Shown here: one piece after another, positions 35,516 through 45,148 of the stretch | Numbering within the stretch: the first letter of the stretch is position 1 | Layout: each line of letters opens with the position of its first letter | From: GCA-2746795 sp964643965 | GTDB lineage: Bacteria; Chloroflexota; Anaerolineae; Promineifilales; Promineifilaceae | Assembly: GCA_964643965.1 (NCBI GenBank) | Contig: CAZXVH010000003.1 | Location: 1 to 64,000, forward strand | DNA: 64,000 bases | Reading direction: 5' to 3' | Notes under the pieces: generated by a model | Told to the model about the DNA's origin: nothing | Seen by the model: the letters and a program-made list of their open reading frames with translations, nothing else | Databases searched by the model: none | Translations under genes and position numbers: made by a program

Positions 35516-36106
35516 TTAATCGAAAACGGGCTTCCCCTCCTGGCACAGCAGGAAATTCCCAGTCATGTTGGTATGGTATTCATACTCCTGGTTGTTGGCT
35601 GTTAGCACAACCTGGTATCCGGGAGTGATCACCTGCATGTAGGCGTAGCCCTCTTGCGGACAGCCTAAAGCACTGTCAGGCCACTCTATCTCGGTGGCGC
35701 TAACAACGGTTATATCGGCCACATCCAGGCTTAAACGGCCGGCCAAATCCTGGCTAACCTGCTGGACAATATTAACCGCGGCATCTGGCACATCCGGCTG
35801 AGACGATTCTTCAGCCGCCTCATCCCCGGCGGTGGGATAGGCGGAATCGAAGGCTGGCTCTACGGCGAGGCCATCATCCTGCCCAGGGTAAGGGTCAACT
35901 GTTTCCAGGATAGACGCAGCGGCCGGATAGCCAGCATCAGGGTAGGCAGCAGTGGTGGGTTGGGATGTAGAAAGGGGAACGGCCGTTTCCAGGGCAGGTT
36001 TCGTCTCAATCGGTTCAGGAACCGGGGTCAATTCGCCACCGCCAGGGGAGCAGGCAGCCATCAGCAAAATGACGGCGCTCATCACAAACATCGTTAAAAA
36101 TTTCAT
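35516..36106 (-). CDS. Putative lipoprotein, 196 residues
   Basis: The signal MKFLTMFVMSAVILLMAAC ends in a lipobox with Cys19. A long Pro/Thr/Ala/Tyr-rich linker (about 20-105, with repeated YPDAGYPAA-like phrases) leads to a small C-terminal domain with VVSATEIEWPDSALGCPQEG and QVVLTANNQEYEYHTN. That domain resembles a short conserved segment seen in other envelope proteins of this phylum, but I cannot name it. It is a single-gene unit with its own terminator. Confidence 0.8.
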   Translation of the reverse strand: MKFLTMFVMSAVILLMAACSPGGGELTPVPEPIETKPALETAVPLSTSQPTTAAYPDAGYPAAASILETVDPYPGQDDGLAVEPAFDSAYPTAGDEAAEESSQPDVPDAAVNIVQQVSQDLAGRLSLDVADITVVSATEIEWPDSALGCPQEGYAYMQVITPGYQVVLTANNQEYEYHTNMTGNFLLCQEGKPVFD

Positions 36107-36286
36107 ACATTACCTCCATCGCTAAAGTAAAGTCGGCTGCTTAAAGGCAAGCAAGCCGTTCAGCATTCTAACAGCTAAAACGACGCCAGCGGCAGATTGT
36201 TCCCAAATTTTCATTTTGCCAGCGTACACGGGTCGGGTGGCGTGAAACGTGAGGAAGGTGGGCTGCGCCTCACGCCGATGTGGTTT

Positions 36287-36826
36287 TCACGTTCGCAGCG
36301 CCTCGTAAACAGCCTGCATCTGCGGATAATGAAAGGTGAAGGGCGTGGCCCAAAATTCGGCCAACTGCTGGTTTCCCATTTGCCGGGCATAGACCCACGC
36401 CTGAATAAACATGTCGATTTTGTCAGCGTCGTGAACCAGGCGAGCTTCGGCGGATTCGGCAGCGTACAGCTCTTCCCACCAGGCCATCCACTGCGACGCC
36501 ACGGCCGTTTCGCCCAACATTTCCTGCATCACCCCCCGTTCTACTTCTATTTTGATGCCCGACGGTAAATAACGCCAGGCAGGGACAGGAATGTCTGTGG
36601 TCAACCCTTCTGGCAGATCATGCAGGGCGGCCATAGCCAATGCTTTCGTCAGGTCGATGGCTTCGTCCAGCAGCGGCGCCATGGTGAGAACAACGTACAC
36701 CACGCCATAGGAATGCGCCGCCACATTTTCGGCGTTTGGTACGCCGCGCTGCACCCAGCCGGTGCGCGGGGTGCGTTTAAGTTGATTCCCATGAAGCAGG
36801 AGTTTGAGAACGGCCGTTGTATCCAT
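36287..36826 (-). CDS. HD-domain phosphohydrolase (YfbR-like 5-prime-deoxynucleotidase)
   Basis: Conserved metal and substrate residues are visible: RTGWVQRGVPNAENVAAHSY (His of the first motif), the HD pair in ALHDLPEGLTTDIPVP near residues 75-90, and VHDADKIDMFIQAWVY near 140-155 with the second Asp. Together these match the HD_3/YfbR group, which removes phosphate from deoxynucleoside monophosphates. The ATG at 36826 has AGGAAG upstream, so the longer open frame is not used. It is divergent from the next lipoprotein gene. Confidence 0.85.
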   Translation of the reverse strand: MDTTAVLKLLLHGNQLKRTPRTGWVQRGVPNAENVAAHSYGVVYVVLTMAPLLDEAIDLTKALAMAALHDLPEGLTTDIPVPAWRYLPSGIKIEVERGVMQEMLGETAVASQWMAWWEELYAAESAEARLVHDADKIDMFIQAWVYARQMGNQQLAEFWATPFTFHYPQMQAVYEALRT

Positions 36827-37005
36827 ATATGTCTTCCTTTGTGGTAAGGGGAACACGGATACTGCCAAACGCTGAAAAATATCATTGTTCTACAGCATCA
36901 GCGTCCCTGATTTTTTCTGACCTATTGTGCAAGATTGCCAGGCATCGGGCAATGGATACAATCCAGTTGTATCAAATTACCCATTCGATTTACGGAGGAA
37001 TGGCT

Positions 37006-38634
37006 ATGAAACGAGTTTTGATTTTGATCCTGGCAGCCCTGCTTTTGGCGTTCACCCTCGCCGCCTGCGGGCCGACAGAGGCAGCACTACCCACGCCAGC
37101 TGTGCCCGCTGAAATCGCACCATCCCCAGAGACCCAACCGACTGACGCGTCCCCCGTCACTGACTCTATGGAAACGGAAACGGCCGTTCCCATCCCGGGG
37201 CCTAATGATGAAAATGAAGAACGGCCGTTCCTGCCCACCTTAAACGAGCCGCCTGCCAACCAGAGTGGACAACCGCTGCCAGATGATCCGTGGCAAACGG
37301 CCGTTTTCACCCTGAACGCCATCCTGCCCACCACTCCCAACGAAGCCCAGGTCTGGCGCTGGACCGCCGGGCCGGTGGGCGCGGCGAGAGCGCAAACCAT
37401 CGCCCAACGTTGGGGCTTTGACGGTCCGCTCTACACCCTATCCCAACCGGATGAGATATTCCTGGGCGGGACGCCGGCGGCAGATGCTGCGCCGCTGCCG
37501 CCTGTTTCCAACGAATACCACGCCTTTGACGGGCCGCGCTCTCTGGTCATCACCGAGGGCGCGGCTTATTTTGCCGACGAGAGCCTCTCGTTTGATTATC
37601 AATCGCCGCCGCCTTATATGCAGCGAGCCGCCGAGACGGAAGCGGCGCTGCAAACGCTGGGCCTGCTTGATTTTCCTTATACGCTGCAAGATGGTTGGGG
37701 ACGAGAAGTGTGGGTGCTGCGCTTGCTGGATGAGATGGCGATCAATTTGCCGGAAATCAGCGCGGGGGTGGTAAACGGCCGTTTGGCCTTTGCCACCTAC
37801 CAACCGTATGAACAACTCACCCCCCTGGGTCGCTACCCGCTCATCTCCGCCGCCGACGCCTGGCAGCAAGTGCAGGCGGGCGGCGAATCAGTGCGCTACA
37901 CCCTTACGCCGCCCACCGACGCCGCCCTCACCCAAACCGCGCCACCAGCCAATTTTCAATATTGGCCGCGCCAGCATCAAGCGGGCCAGGAAGTGCATTT
38001 TTACGCCCCGCCTACCGTCTTCACTCCCATTTCCGGCGAGGGGTCGCCGCTGGTGAAGGCGCTCAACTACACCGTGCAAACCGATGACCAGACCCGTCTC
38101 GCCCTGGCCGCCCAGGTGGGCATTACCCTGCATTTCTGGGGCATACTGGATACCGCCGCCAACAGCCTGGCGTTGACCGGTTGGCAGCCCGTTCCCGATT
38201 TGAATCCGCTGCTCAAAAACGGAACTGTGCAGCGCCAGGGCGACATGCTGATTCTTACGGAACCGGGCGGAGACTCCTTCATTTTGCCAGACGCTCCGGC
38301 CGATTTAGAGGATGGTAGCCAGGTGAATGTATTTACCTGGGCAATCCGCCAGGTGGGGTTGGCTTATCCGGTGCTGGATTGGGAAGGCATCGACCGGCAG
38401 GTGGCCGGCGTGAGCGGCGAATCGCTGGCGCAGCCCGACGACGGGTGGCAAACCCCCATCCACGAGATCACCATCAACCAGGTTGTATTGAGCTACTACG
38501 TCCACCCGGACACAGACGCAGCTTCGCTCACACCCCTTTCCTACTGGCTGCTGCCCGTGTGGCAGTTTAGCGGCGTGGCCGACAGCGGCGCGGTGGTGAC
38601 GGTTTATGTGCAGGCGACGGATAGTGGGCAGTGA
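37006..38634 (+). CDS. Large putative lipoprotein, about 540 residues
   Basis: The start at 37006 (MKRVLILILAALLLAFTLAA then Cys) gives a proper lipoprotein signal, with GGAGG 7 nt upstream. The open frame from 36817 is not the real start. After the Cys comes a Pro/Thr/Glu-rich linker of about 75 residues. The remainder is a beta-rich region with no domain I recognise (phrases such as VFTLNAILPTTPNEAQVWRWTAG and YWLLPVWQFSGVADSGAVV). The final part resembles YcdB/YcdC-type periplasmic repeats loosely at most. AACGGCCGTT occurs three times in the linker. Confidence 0.8.
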   Translation: MKRVLILILAALLLAFTLAACGPTEAALPTPAVPAEIAPSPETQPTDASPVTDSMETETAVPIPGPNDENEERPFLPTLNEPPANQSGQPLPDDPWQTAVFTLNAILPTTPNEAQVWRWTAGPVGAARAQTIAQRWGFDGPLYTLSQPDEIFLGGTPAADAAPLPPVSNEYHAFDGPRSLVITEGAAYFADESLSFDYQSPPPYMQRAAETEAALQTLGLLDFPYTLQDGWGREVWVLRLLDEMAINLPEISAGVVNGRLAFATYQPYEQLTPLGRYPLISAADAWQQVQAGGESVRYTLTPPTDAALTQTAPPANFQYWPRQHQAGQEVHFYAPPTVFTPISGEGSPLVKALNYTVQTDDQTRLALAAQVGITLHFWGILDTAANSLALTGWQPVPDLNPLLKNGTVQRQGDMLILTEPGGDSFILPDAPADLEDGSQVNVFTWAIRQVGLAYPVLDWEGIDRQVAGVSGESLAQPDDGWQTPIHEITINQVVLSYYVHPDTDAASLTPLSYWLLPVWQFSGVADSGAVVTVYVQATDSGQ

Positions 38635-38807
38635 CCATCGGTTGTGAACTCAACAAAGCGCCTCACAAGTGCATTGTGTTCCCCGGTGTGTATATGGTCT
38701 GTTGTAACGGATAAGCGGGGAGTCGTCGTTGGGCATTTCTACCGGGTCTGTGCTCAGTGGGGGATGTTTGAGTGGGTCTGGTCAATTGAGTCTGAAATCG
38801 TATACGC

Positions 38808-41234
38808 TTATATATCGGCGTGGTTGGACTCGATCTGGTTATCAACGGGTAATAAAATCTCAAATGTTGCTCCGCCCCGCTCGTTATTGGCCGCCATCAC
38901 TGAACCGCCATGCAGCCCCACAATTTCACGAACGACGCCTAAGCCCAAGCCGGTTCCAGGAATAGTAGATTGGCTGGCGGGATGTCCCCGATAAAATCGA
39001 TCAAACAAATGGGGCATATCTTCAGAGGAAATACCTACACCGGTATCTACAATTAAAATAGACACCCAGTTGTCTTTCTCGTTTGTAATAACAGAGACTT
39101 CGCCGACGGTGGTGTACTGGATGCTATTTTTGAGCATATTGGCAATAACGCGACTCAATTGGGCCGCTTCGCCCCAAACGAGGGGCAAGCCGGCGGCCAA
39201 ATCGCAGGTAAGCGCCAAGCCTTTTCTAGTGGCCTCCACCTGATAGCTTTTAAGGGTGTGATAGATAATTTCATTCATATCCACCCTGGCGTAGTCTGCC
39301 TGCTGTAAGTGGCTGGTATGGCGCGATTCATCAAAAATATCTTCAATGATCTGTGACAGACGCATGGTTTCCTGTTTTAGCACAAGCATGTAATGGGCCT
39401 GTCTTTCTATTTTTCCCTGCTGGAGCAAATCGAGATACATGGAAATGTTGGTGATAGGTGTGCGTAGTTCGTGGGAAACATCTGAAATAAATTTTGTTTT
39501 TAGGCGGTCTAGTTCTTTAAGCCGTTCATTGGCTTTTGCCAGCGCTCTGGTGCGGGAATGAACCCTGGCTTCTAGCTGGGAGGCATGTTCACTCAGTTCC
39601 TGATATAAGCGGGCATTTTCTAAGGCTAAACTGGCCTGTGATGCAAACGCCCGTAAAAGATTGACGTGACGGTTTTGGTAGAAGTTTACTTCTTGTTTTG
39701 CTAAAGCGATGATGGCGACGATGGCCTTGTTGATAAAAATGGGCACACCCACCCAGGAGCGTGCTTGAGTGATACTTTTATCTTTAAGCCAGCCTGGATA
39801 TTGATCGATGTCGGGGATGATCAACGGCTCCTGGCTGCGTATGATGGTTTGTAAATTGGGCGTGGCGGCAATACGAAAGGTGAGTGCGGCCACTTCTTTT
39901 TCAGCAATATCTATGCCATACCGCTCATAGCCCCGGTTATGGCGGATGGAGGCGGTATCTCCTTCAATAAAGAGGATGTTGGCGGAATCATACGGCACCA
40001 CTTTGGTTAGTTGATCCAGAATTAAATGCAGCACTTCATCAAAATCCAGGGTGGCGTTTAAGGCTTCGCCAATAGCCCGCAGCGCCTCGGCTTGTTCTCG
40101 CTGGCGTCGTTCAGATTGGTAGAGACGCGCTTGCTGCAAACCGATAGCCAGGGAGGTGGCAATTTCTTGGGTGATGGTGATGTGTTCTTGGGTAAAATGG
40201 GTGGAGTTATGGGTGGCCAGGTTTAAAGCGCCGATAAGTTGATTTTGGGCGATGAGGGGCATTTTAACCTGGGTATGCAATCCTTCTGCTTTTAACAGTT
40301 TGCCGATATTGGATTGGGAATCAGCGAATTCGGTGATGGTGGGCAGCGGGGGAACGGCGGTTGCGTTTAACGCTTTTATTTCGGAGGGTGTAAGGAGGAA
40401 AATGTGGCCGGCAGGAACGGCCGTTTCCCCATCTTGCACGACAGCCAAAACCATCCCTTCCTCCAGCTTTTCATCAAACATAACAACACTGGCGCGTGCG
40501 TAAGGGATCAGTTGGCGAGCATACTTGAGGGCCACAATAGCGCTTTCTTCTGGCGTTGCTTCTCCCAAAATTGCCTGGTCGATGCGGTTTATCAGTTGCA
40601 GTCGCTCGGTATATTGACGCAAAGTTTCCTCTGCATTTTTACGGGCGGTGATATTATGTTTGATGGCAATGTAGTAGAGCGGGGTGTTGTCTTCCCCTAA
40701 AACAGGGGTGATCGTTTGTTCTTCTGTGTAAAGTGTGCCATCTTTCCGTTTGTTGATGATTTCGCCATGCCATACTTGCCCGGCAGTGATGGTTTGCCAT
40801 AGATTCTGGTAAAAAGCGTCATCCTGGGCGCCAGAGCGCAAAAGCGCCGGCGTTTGCCCTATCGCCTCTTCAGCAGAGTAGCCGGTGAGGGTGGTGAAGG
40901 CCGGGTTGACCCAGAGAAAACGGCCGTTACTATCGGTGAGCGTAATGGTAGTGGCGGCTGCCTCTAAAGCTCTGGAGCGCAGTTGTAATGTCGCTTCGAC
41001 GGCTTTGCGTTCCTCGATCTCCTGTTGCAACTGCTTTTGCAGCTTCTGCATAAAGTAGAAAGCGCTGTTAGCAAAGAGCATAATGATGAGGATGCCCACC
41101 AACAGATCAAACAGCACAAAGCGCCAGTCGCGACCCAGAAAGTAAAAATAGCCTATTTCCAGGATAAATACGGTGAAAATGGCTAACAACACCAGGATAT
41201 TTTTTGTTTTGCGCAAGCGCGATAATTCATTCAT
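38808..41234 (-). CDS. Membrane sensor histidine kinase with PAS and two GAF domains
   Basis: Two membrane segments lie at about residues 12-32 and 37-60. A PAS/PAC unit follows (about 85-205, TLTGYSAEEAIGQTPALLRSG), then GAF domains at about 220-375 and 395-545 and a coiled coil. HisKA contains FISDVSHELRTPITNISMY near 590 with the phosphorylated His, and the ATPase domain ends with DTGVGI, FDRFYRG and GTGLGLGV. No response regulator gene is adjacent, so it is an orphan kinase. It is divergent from the osmolyte transporter operon, which might be its target, though this is only positional. Confidence 0.93.
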   Translation of the reverse strand: MNELSRLRKTKNILVLLAIFTVFILEIGYFYFLGRDWRFVLFDLLVGILIIMLFANSAFYFMQKLQKQLQQEIEERKAVEATLQLRSRALEAAATTITLTDSNGRFLWVNPAFTTLTGYSAEEAIGQTPALLRSGAQDDAFYQNLWQTITAGQVWHGEIINKRKDGTLYTEEQTITPVLGEDNTPLYYIAIKHNITARKNAEETLRQYTERLQLINRIDQAILGEATPEESAIVALKYARQLIPYARASVVMFDEKLEEGMVLAVVQDGETAVPAGHIFLLTPSEIKALNATAVPPLPTITEFADSQSNIGKLLKAEGLHTQVKMPLIAQNQLIGALNLATHNSTHFTQEHITITQEIATSLAIGLQQARLYQSERRQREQAEALRAIGEALNATLDFDEVLHLILDQLTKVVPYDSANILFIEGDTASIRHNRGYERYGIDIAEKEVAALTFRIAATPNLQTIIRSQEPLIIPDIDQYPGWLKDKSITQARSWVGVPIFINKAIVAIIALAKQEVNFYQNRHVNLLRAFASQASLALENARLYQELSEHASQLEARVHSRTRALAKANERLKELDRLKTKFISDVSHELRTPITNISMYLDLLQQGKIERQAHYMLVLKQETMRLSQIIEDIFDESRHTSHLQQADYARVDMNEIIYHTLKSYQVEATRKGLALTCDLAAGLPLVWGEAAQLSRVIANMLKNSIQYTTVGEVSVITNEKDNWVSILIVDTGVGISSEDMPHLFDRFYRGHPASQSTIPGTGLGLGVVREIVGLHGGSVMAANNERGGATFEILLPVDNQIESNHADI

Positions 41235-41562
41235 GCGTAAAATACCGACCAGAGTTGTCTGAAAACGGCCGTTTCACCCCCCTCAACTCAGCTATTGTCG
41301 GGTACTTTCTCAATCAATAGTATCATAAACCTGACAGCCATGAACGGTTACGATAAGGGGGATAACGCTCGACAAATCTCTAATCTCCTCATTTTTCACA
41401 CGTCAGATTGGTTCAATCTGGGAGATTGAACCAATCTGAAAAAACCACTCACCAAATATGTGAAAAAGCATAGAAGCAACAACCTTGAGGAGTTTGAATG
41501 GTAAAATAAGCGCCGGTAAGGTCGTCAACCTTGTGAACTTCAGCCGATTCAAAAATACCACC
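41235..41562. other. Regulatory region between histidine kinase and Opu operon
   Basis: It contains an AACGGCCGTT palindrome (near 41264), a CCTGACAG motif (41331), a perfect 16-bp inverted repeat (41404-41438) and an extended -10 TGGTAAAAT (41499-41507 on plus) about 55 bp before the first Opu start. The -35 is weak. Confidence 0.5.
41404..41438. repeat. Perfect 16-bp inverted repeat with GGG loop
   Basis: CAGATTGGTTCAATCT (41404-41419) pairs perfectly with AGATTGAACCAATCTG (41423-41438). The following bases on plus are A-rich, not T-rich, and the minus side has no T-run after the stem, so it is not a normal terminator. Position 60-70 bp ahead of a putative opu promoter suits an activator or repressor site. 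Confidence 0.8.
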
Positions 41563-42204
41563 ATGTTTAATCTCTTACAAGAAGCCTTTTTATACGCTCA
41601 AAGCCATTCTGATGAACTGTTCACTGCCCTGCAAGAACACCTGCTGCTCGTCATCATTGCTTTGGGCATCAGTTTAGGCGTCAGCCTTCCCCTCGGTATC
41701 TGGACATCTCGTTCACGCGCCGCCTCTGTCACCGTCATCAATTTTTTCAACGGGCTGCGCGTGGTACCGAGCATCGCCATTTTGTTTCTTGCCATCCCTT
41801 ACTTTGGCCTCACCTTTACCTCTGCCCTGATTGCCTTGACCATCCTGGCTTTTCCCCCCATCCTCATCAATACAGACGCCGCTTACCGCACCATTGATCC
41901 GGCCATTAAAGAATCGGCGGCTGGCATGGGTATGACAAACCGTCAAACCTTATGGCGTGTAGAAACCCCATTAGCCCTACCCGTCATTGTTACCGGGGTA
42001 CGCACTGCCACCATAGAAATCATAGCCAGCGCTACTTTAGCCGCATTTATTGGCATTGGCGGACTGGGGGTATTTGTGGTGCGCGGCTTTGCTTTATATG
42101 ATATTCCCATCTTACTGGTGGGAGCAATACCGGTAGCCTTATTGGCGCTATCGGCCGATTTACTATTGGGAGGCATACAACGTTGGTTGCAGCCACCCTC
42201 ATAA
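41563..42204 (+). CDS. Osmolyte ABC transporter permease (OpuCB-like)
   Basis: This is one of two inner-membrane permeases of a glycine betaine/carnitine/choline-type importer. About five or six membrane segments are present. The binding-protein-dependent motif is ESAAGMGMTNRQTLWRVETP near residues 115-135, the EAA loop that contacts the ATPase. The ATG at 41563 (MFNLLQEAFLYAQ) is chosen because the open frame upstream starts with TTG. It leads a four-gene operon: permease, binding protein, ATPase, permease. Confidence 0.93.
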   Translation: MFNLLQEAFLYAQSHSDELFTALQEHLLLVIIALGISLGVSLPLGIWTSRSRAASVTVINFFNGLRVVPSIAILFLAIPYFGLTFTSALIALTILAFPPILINTDAAYRTIDPAIKESAAGMGMTNRQTLWRVETPLALPVIVTGVRTATIEIIASATLAAFIGIGGLGVFVVRGFALYDIPILLVGAIPVALLALSADLLLGGIQRWLQPPS

Positions 42205-42229
42205 TTTTTCCATTCCATAGGAGGAAAAC

Positions 42230-43123
42230 ATGAAAAAGTCACGTTGGTTCATCGTAATTATTTTTATTTTGGCAATATTGCTGGCAAGCTGTGGCGGCGG
42301 TGACAGTAAAACCATTACCGTCGCCTCCAAGGATTTCACAGAGCAATTTATCCTGGGTGAAATGTACGCTTTGCTCCTGGAAGACGCCGGCTACACGGTA
42401 AACCGCAAGCTCAATCTGGGCGGAACGCCGGTGGCCCACCAGGCTTTGTTGGATGGCGAGATCGACGTTTACCCGGAATACACAGGCACTGGCTTACTCA
42501 CCGTCCTGAAAAAAGAAGTGATGAATGATCCGCAAGCTGTCTTTGACGTGGTGAAACAGGCGTATGCCGAACAATTTTCGTTGGTCTGGTTAGAGCCAGC
42601 GCCCATGAACAACACCCAGGCGCTGGCCATGAAACGGGACCGCGCCGCCGCCCTGGGCATTACCACCTTTTCTGATCTGGTCGCCAATGCTTCCCAACTG
42701 GTCTTGATCGGCCCGCCGGAATTTGCGGAACGGGAAGATGGGCTGCCGGGCATGAAAAAGCTCTATGGCGATTTTGAGTTCGCCAACTATCTGGCGGTTG
42801 ATCCCGGTCTGCGTTACCAGGCGATTGTGAATGGTGAAGCGGATGTGGTGGTGGCTTTTGGCACAGATGGCGAGTTGGCTGCCTATGATCTGGTCGCCCT
42901 GGAAGATGATAAAGGCTTGTACCCACCTTACCAGGTAGCGCCGGTGATCCGGCAAGCGGCGCTGGACAATAACCCGGAGATAGCCACTGTGCTGAACCGG
43001 CTGGCCCCCTTGATCACAAATGAGGTTATGCAGCGGTTGAATAATGAGGTAAGCGGAAACGGCCGTGAACCGATTGACGTGGCACGGGAATTCCTGGTGG
43101 CACAGGGGTTGATAAACGAGTAA
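42230..43123 (+). CDS. Osmolyte-binding lipoprotein (OpuCC-like)
   Basis: Lipoprotein signal MKKSRWFIVIIFILAILLAS with Cys at residue 21. It is a type II periplasmic-binding fold of the OpuAC group with TITVASKDFTEQFILGEMYALLLEDAG, YPEYTGTGLLTVL and the late GEADVVVAFGTDGEL. These are typical for quaternary ammonium osmolyte receptors. Its stop overlaps the ATPase gene start by 1 bp, so expression is coupled. Confidence 0.93.
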   Translation: MKKSRWFIVIIFILAILLASCGGGDSKTITVASKDFTEQFILGEMYALLLEDAGYTVNRKLNLGGTPVAHQALLDGEIDVYPEYTGTGLLTVLKKEVMNDPQAVFDVVKQAYAEQFSLVWLEPAPMNNTQALAMKRDRAAALGITTFSDLVANASQLVLIGPPEFAEREDGLPGMKKLYGDFEFANYLAVDPGLRYQAIVNGEADVVVAFGTDGELAAYDLVALEDDKGLYPPYQVAPVIRQAALDNNPEIATVLNRLAPLITNEVMQRLNNEVSGNGREPIDVAREFLVAQGLINE

Positions 43124-44079
43124 TGAGCGCCATCCGCTTTGACCAGATTACCAAGCAGTTTGCCAATGCAAACCGGCCGTCTGTGCTGGATGTCACTCTG
43201 CAAATTGATGAAGGCAGTTTCGTAGTGCTGCTGGGGCCATCTGGTTGCGGCAAAACCACCCTGCTCAAAATGATCAATCGTTTATACGAACCCACCTCCG
43301 GCGACATCTACCTGGATGAAAAAAATATCTTCGAGATGGACGCTACCGAACTGCGCCGTCAGATTGGTTATGTTATTCAGCAAATCGGCTTGTTTCCCCA
43401 TATGACTGTCGCCCAAAACATCGCCATCGTGCCAGAACTGCTCAAATGGCCCGCAGCCCAGATTGAAACTCGGGTAGATGAGCTGCTGACATTGGTAGAT
43501 TTGCCACCAGCAGAATATCGTAGCCGCTATCCTTCACAAATGTCAGGTGGGCAGCGACAGCGCGTGGGGGTTGCCCGGGCGCTGGCCGGCGATCCTGGCG
43601 TCATTCTCATGGATGAACCATTTGGCGCCGTAGACGCCATCACTCGTACCGGCTTGCAAGATGAGATGCGTCTCTTGCAGCGTCGTCTCCAAAAAACCAT
43701 CGTTTTTGTGACCCATGATGTGGAAGAGGCGCTGCGCCTGGCGGATAAGATTGTCATTATGCAGGAAGGGCGTATTGTGCAATACGATACGCCCTTCCAA
43801 TTACTCAGCCAGCCGGCGGATCAATTCGTACGCCAGTTAGTGGGCGCCGATGATAGGGTGCGCCAGTTGAGTCTGCTGCGCGTAGAATCGGCGATGACGC
43901 CGCTGCCGCCCGGTTTTATGCCGAACGGCGACCCCTACATTGATGGCGACGCCGATTTACGCAGCGCCTTATCCATGCTGCTGAGCACACCTGTACCCGC
44001 CCTGACGGTGATGGCTGATGAAAAGCCGATAGGCTTACTCACTTTGGCAAGCATCCAATCTGTAGCGGCAGCAGGATAA
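43123..44079 (+). CDS. Osmolyte ABC transporter ATP-binding protein (OpuCA-like)
   Basis: This is the ATPase of the importer. It carries Walker A GPSGCGKTT near residues 37-45, the Q-loop VIQQIGLFPHMTV, the signature MSGGQRQRVGVARAL near 138-152, Walker B VILMDEPFGAVD near 158-169 and the H-loop VTHDVEEAL. A short C-terminal region (about 255-318) carries a single CBS-like segment (TPVPALTVMADEKPIGLLTL) where OpuCA proteins often have two. It overlaps the binding-protein gene by 1 bp. Confidence 0.94.
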   Translation: MSAIRFDQITKQFANANRPSVLDVTLQIDEGSFVVLLGPSGCGKTTLLKMINRLYEPTSGDIYLDEKNIFEMDATELRRQIGYVIQQIGLFPHMTVAQNIAIVPELLKWPAAQIETRVDELLTLVDLPPAEYRSRYPSQMSGGQRQRVGVARALAGDPGVILMDEPFGAVDAITRTGLQDEMRLLQRRLQKTIVFVTHDVEEALRLADKIVIMQEGRIVQYDTPFQLLSQPADQFVRQLVGADDRVRQLSLLRVESAMTPLPPGFMPNGDPYIDGDADLRSALSMLLSTPVPALTVMADEKPIGLLTLASIQSVAAAG

Positions 44080-44083
44080 GGCT

Positions 44084-44746
44084 GTGGCATACCTCTGGCA
44101 AAACCCGGATGTGATTGTGGCGCTGGCCGGCCAACATCTCTTTATGACGCTGACGGCGTTGGTTATCGCCACCCTCATCGCCCTGCCCTTGAGCCTGATC
44201 TTGCTGCGCAGTGAACGGCTGGCAGCGGGCACATTGAGTGTGTTGGGCGTGTTTTATACGATTCCCAGTATTGCCTTGCTGATTTTGCTGCTGCCGCTCT
44301 TTGGCCTGAACCAAAAGTCGGTGATTGTGGCGCTGGTGGTGTATACACAAATTATCCTGGTGCGCAATATGGTGGCGGGGTTAAAAGGGGTACCGGAACC
44401 TGTTTTGGAAGCAGCGAGGGGCATGGGCATGAACGGCCGTCAGCGTTGGCTGCGGGTGCAAATACCATTGGCGCTGCCGGTGATTCTGGCGGGGATGCGT
44501 ATCGCGGCGGTGGTGGCCGTATCCATCGCCACCATTGGCGCCAAGTTTGGCGCGGGCGGCTTGGGCAAGCTGTTGTTTGACGGCATTGCGCAAAATCGGT
44601 ATGACAAGATTGTGGCGGGGGCAGTGGCGGTAGCGCTGTTGGCGTTGGCGCTGAACTGGCTGCTGATGGCGGCGGAAAGCTATTTTGACACAGACAAGAA
44701 GATTAAGCGGGCGGAGAAAAAACAGAGATTAGAGATTAGAGATTAG
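44084..44746 (+). CDS. Osmolyte ABC transporter permease (OpuCD-like)
   Basis: This is the second permease of the Opu system, with about six membrane segments and the EAA loop LEAARGMGMNGRQRWLRVQIP near 105-125. The start is a GTG at 44084, only 4 bp after the ATPase stop. The last codons (RLEIRD) are encoded by TTAGAGA-type 7-bp repeats that continue beyond the stop, so the repeat has reshaped the C-terminus. Confidence 0.93.
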   Translation: MAYLWQNPDVIVALAGQHLFMTLTALVIATLIALPLSLILLRSERLAAGTLSVLGVFYTIPSIALLILLLPLFGLNQKSVIVALVVYTQIILVRNMVAGLKGVPEPVLEAARGMGMNGRQRWLRVQIPLALPVILAGMRIAAVVAVSIATIGAKFGAGGLGKLLFDGIAQNRYDKIVAGAVAVALLALALNWLLMAAESYFDTDKKIKRAEKKQRLEIRD

Positions 44747-44757
44747 AAATTAGAGTC
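44722..44757. repeat. TTAGAGA heptamer repeats across the opuCD stop
   Basis: Units AGAGATT, AGAGATT, AGAGATT, AGAAATT repeat with 7-bp spacing, starting within the final codons of the permease gene and running past its TAG. A related AAATTAGAGATTAGA/CTAATTTCTAAATTC stretch lies at 60590-60641. Confidence 0.85.
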
Positions 44758-44796
44758 CAGTTACGTATTGTTATTTAATTTTCATTCCTTATCGGT

Positions 44797-45116
44797 TTAT
44801 ACTGCCAAATCAAAAGGGAGATCGGCAATGTCCCGCAAGCGATCCCCAGAGACCATCACGTTGAGCAAGTCAATCACCGCTTCATTGCCAGTGGCGGAGG
44901 CTGCTGAAATCAATTCAGGTAGTGCAAAGTGATAAACACAATCAATACCCTTTCCTCAAATCGTTTGCCGGCCGTTTGACCCTGAATAGCACTTTCGTTT
45001 ACAGGAAAATCAATTTGCCGCAAAATTTCATGCGCTAACAAGATACTTAATTCACTGCTAACGTCTGCGATGCTGGGAATCATGCCATTTTTGTAAAAGA
45101 AGACATCCTGGCACAT
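44797..45116 (-). pseudogene. Frameshifted remnant of an unidentified protein
   Basis: One minus frame gives MCQDVFFYKNGMIPSIADVS then SELSILLAHEILRQIDFPVN and GQTAGKRFEERVL, and soon stops. Moving one base near 44940 opens another frame that continues IDCVYHFALPELISAASATG and NEAVIDLLNVMVSGDRLRDI before a stop at 44797-44799. Both halves look like real protein, so a frameshift has split one gene. The ADVSSE...GQTAGKRFE pattern faintly recalls some type II restriction enzymes, but I cannot confirm it. It lies in a 600 bp gene-poor gap and an extragenic repeat abuts its 5-prime end. Confidence 0.6.
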
Positions 45117-45148
45117 ATTTTGACAGCAATTCTCAATTTGACGCTTCA

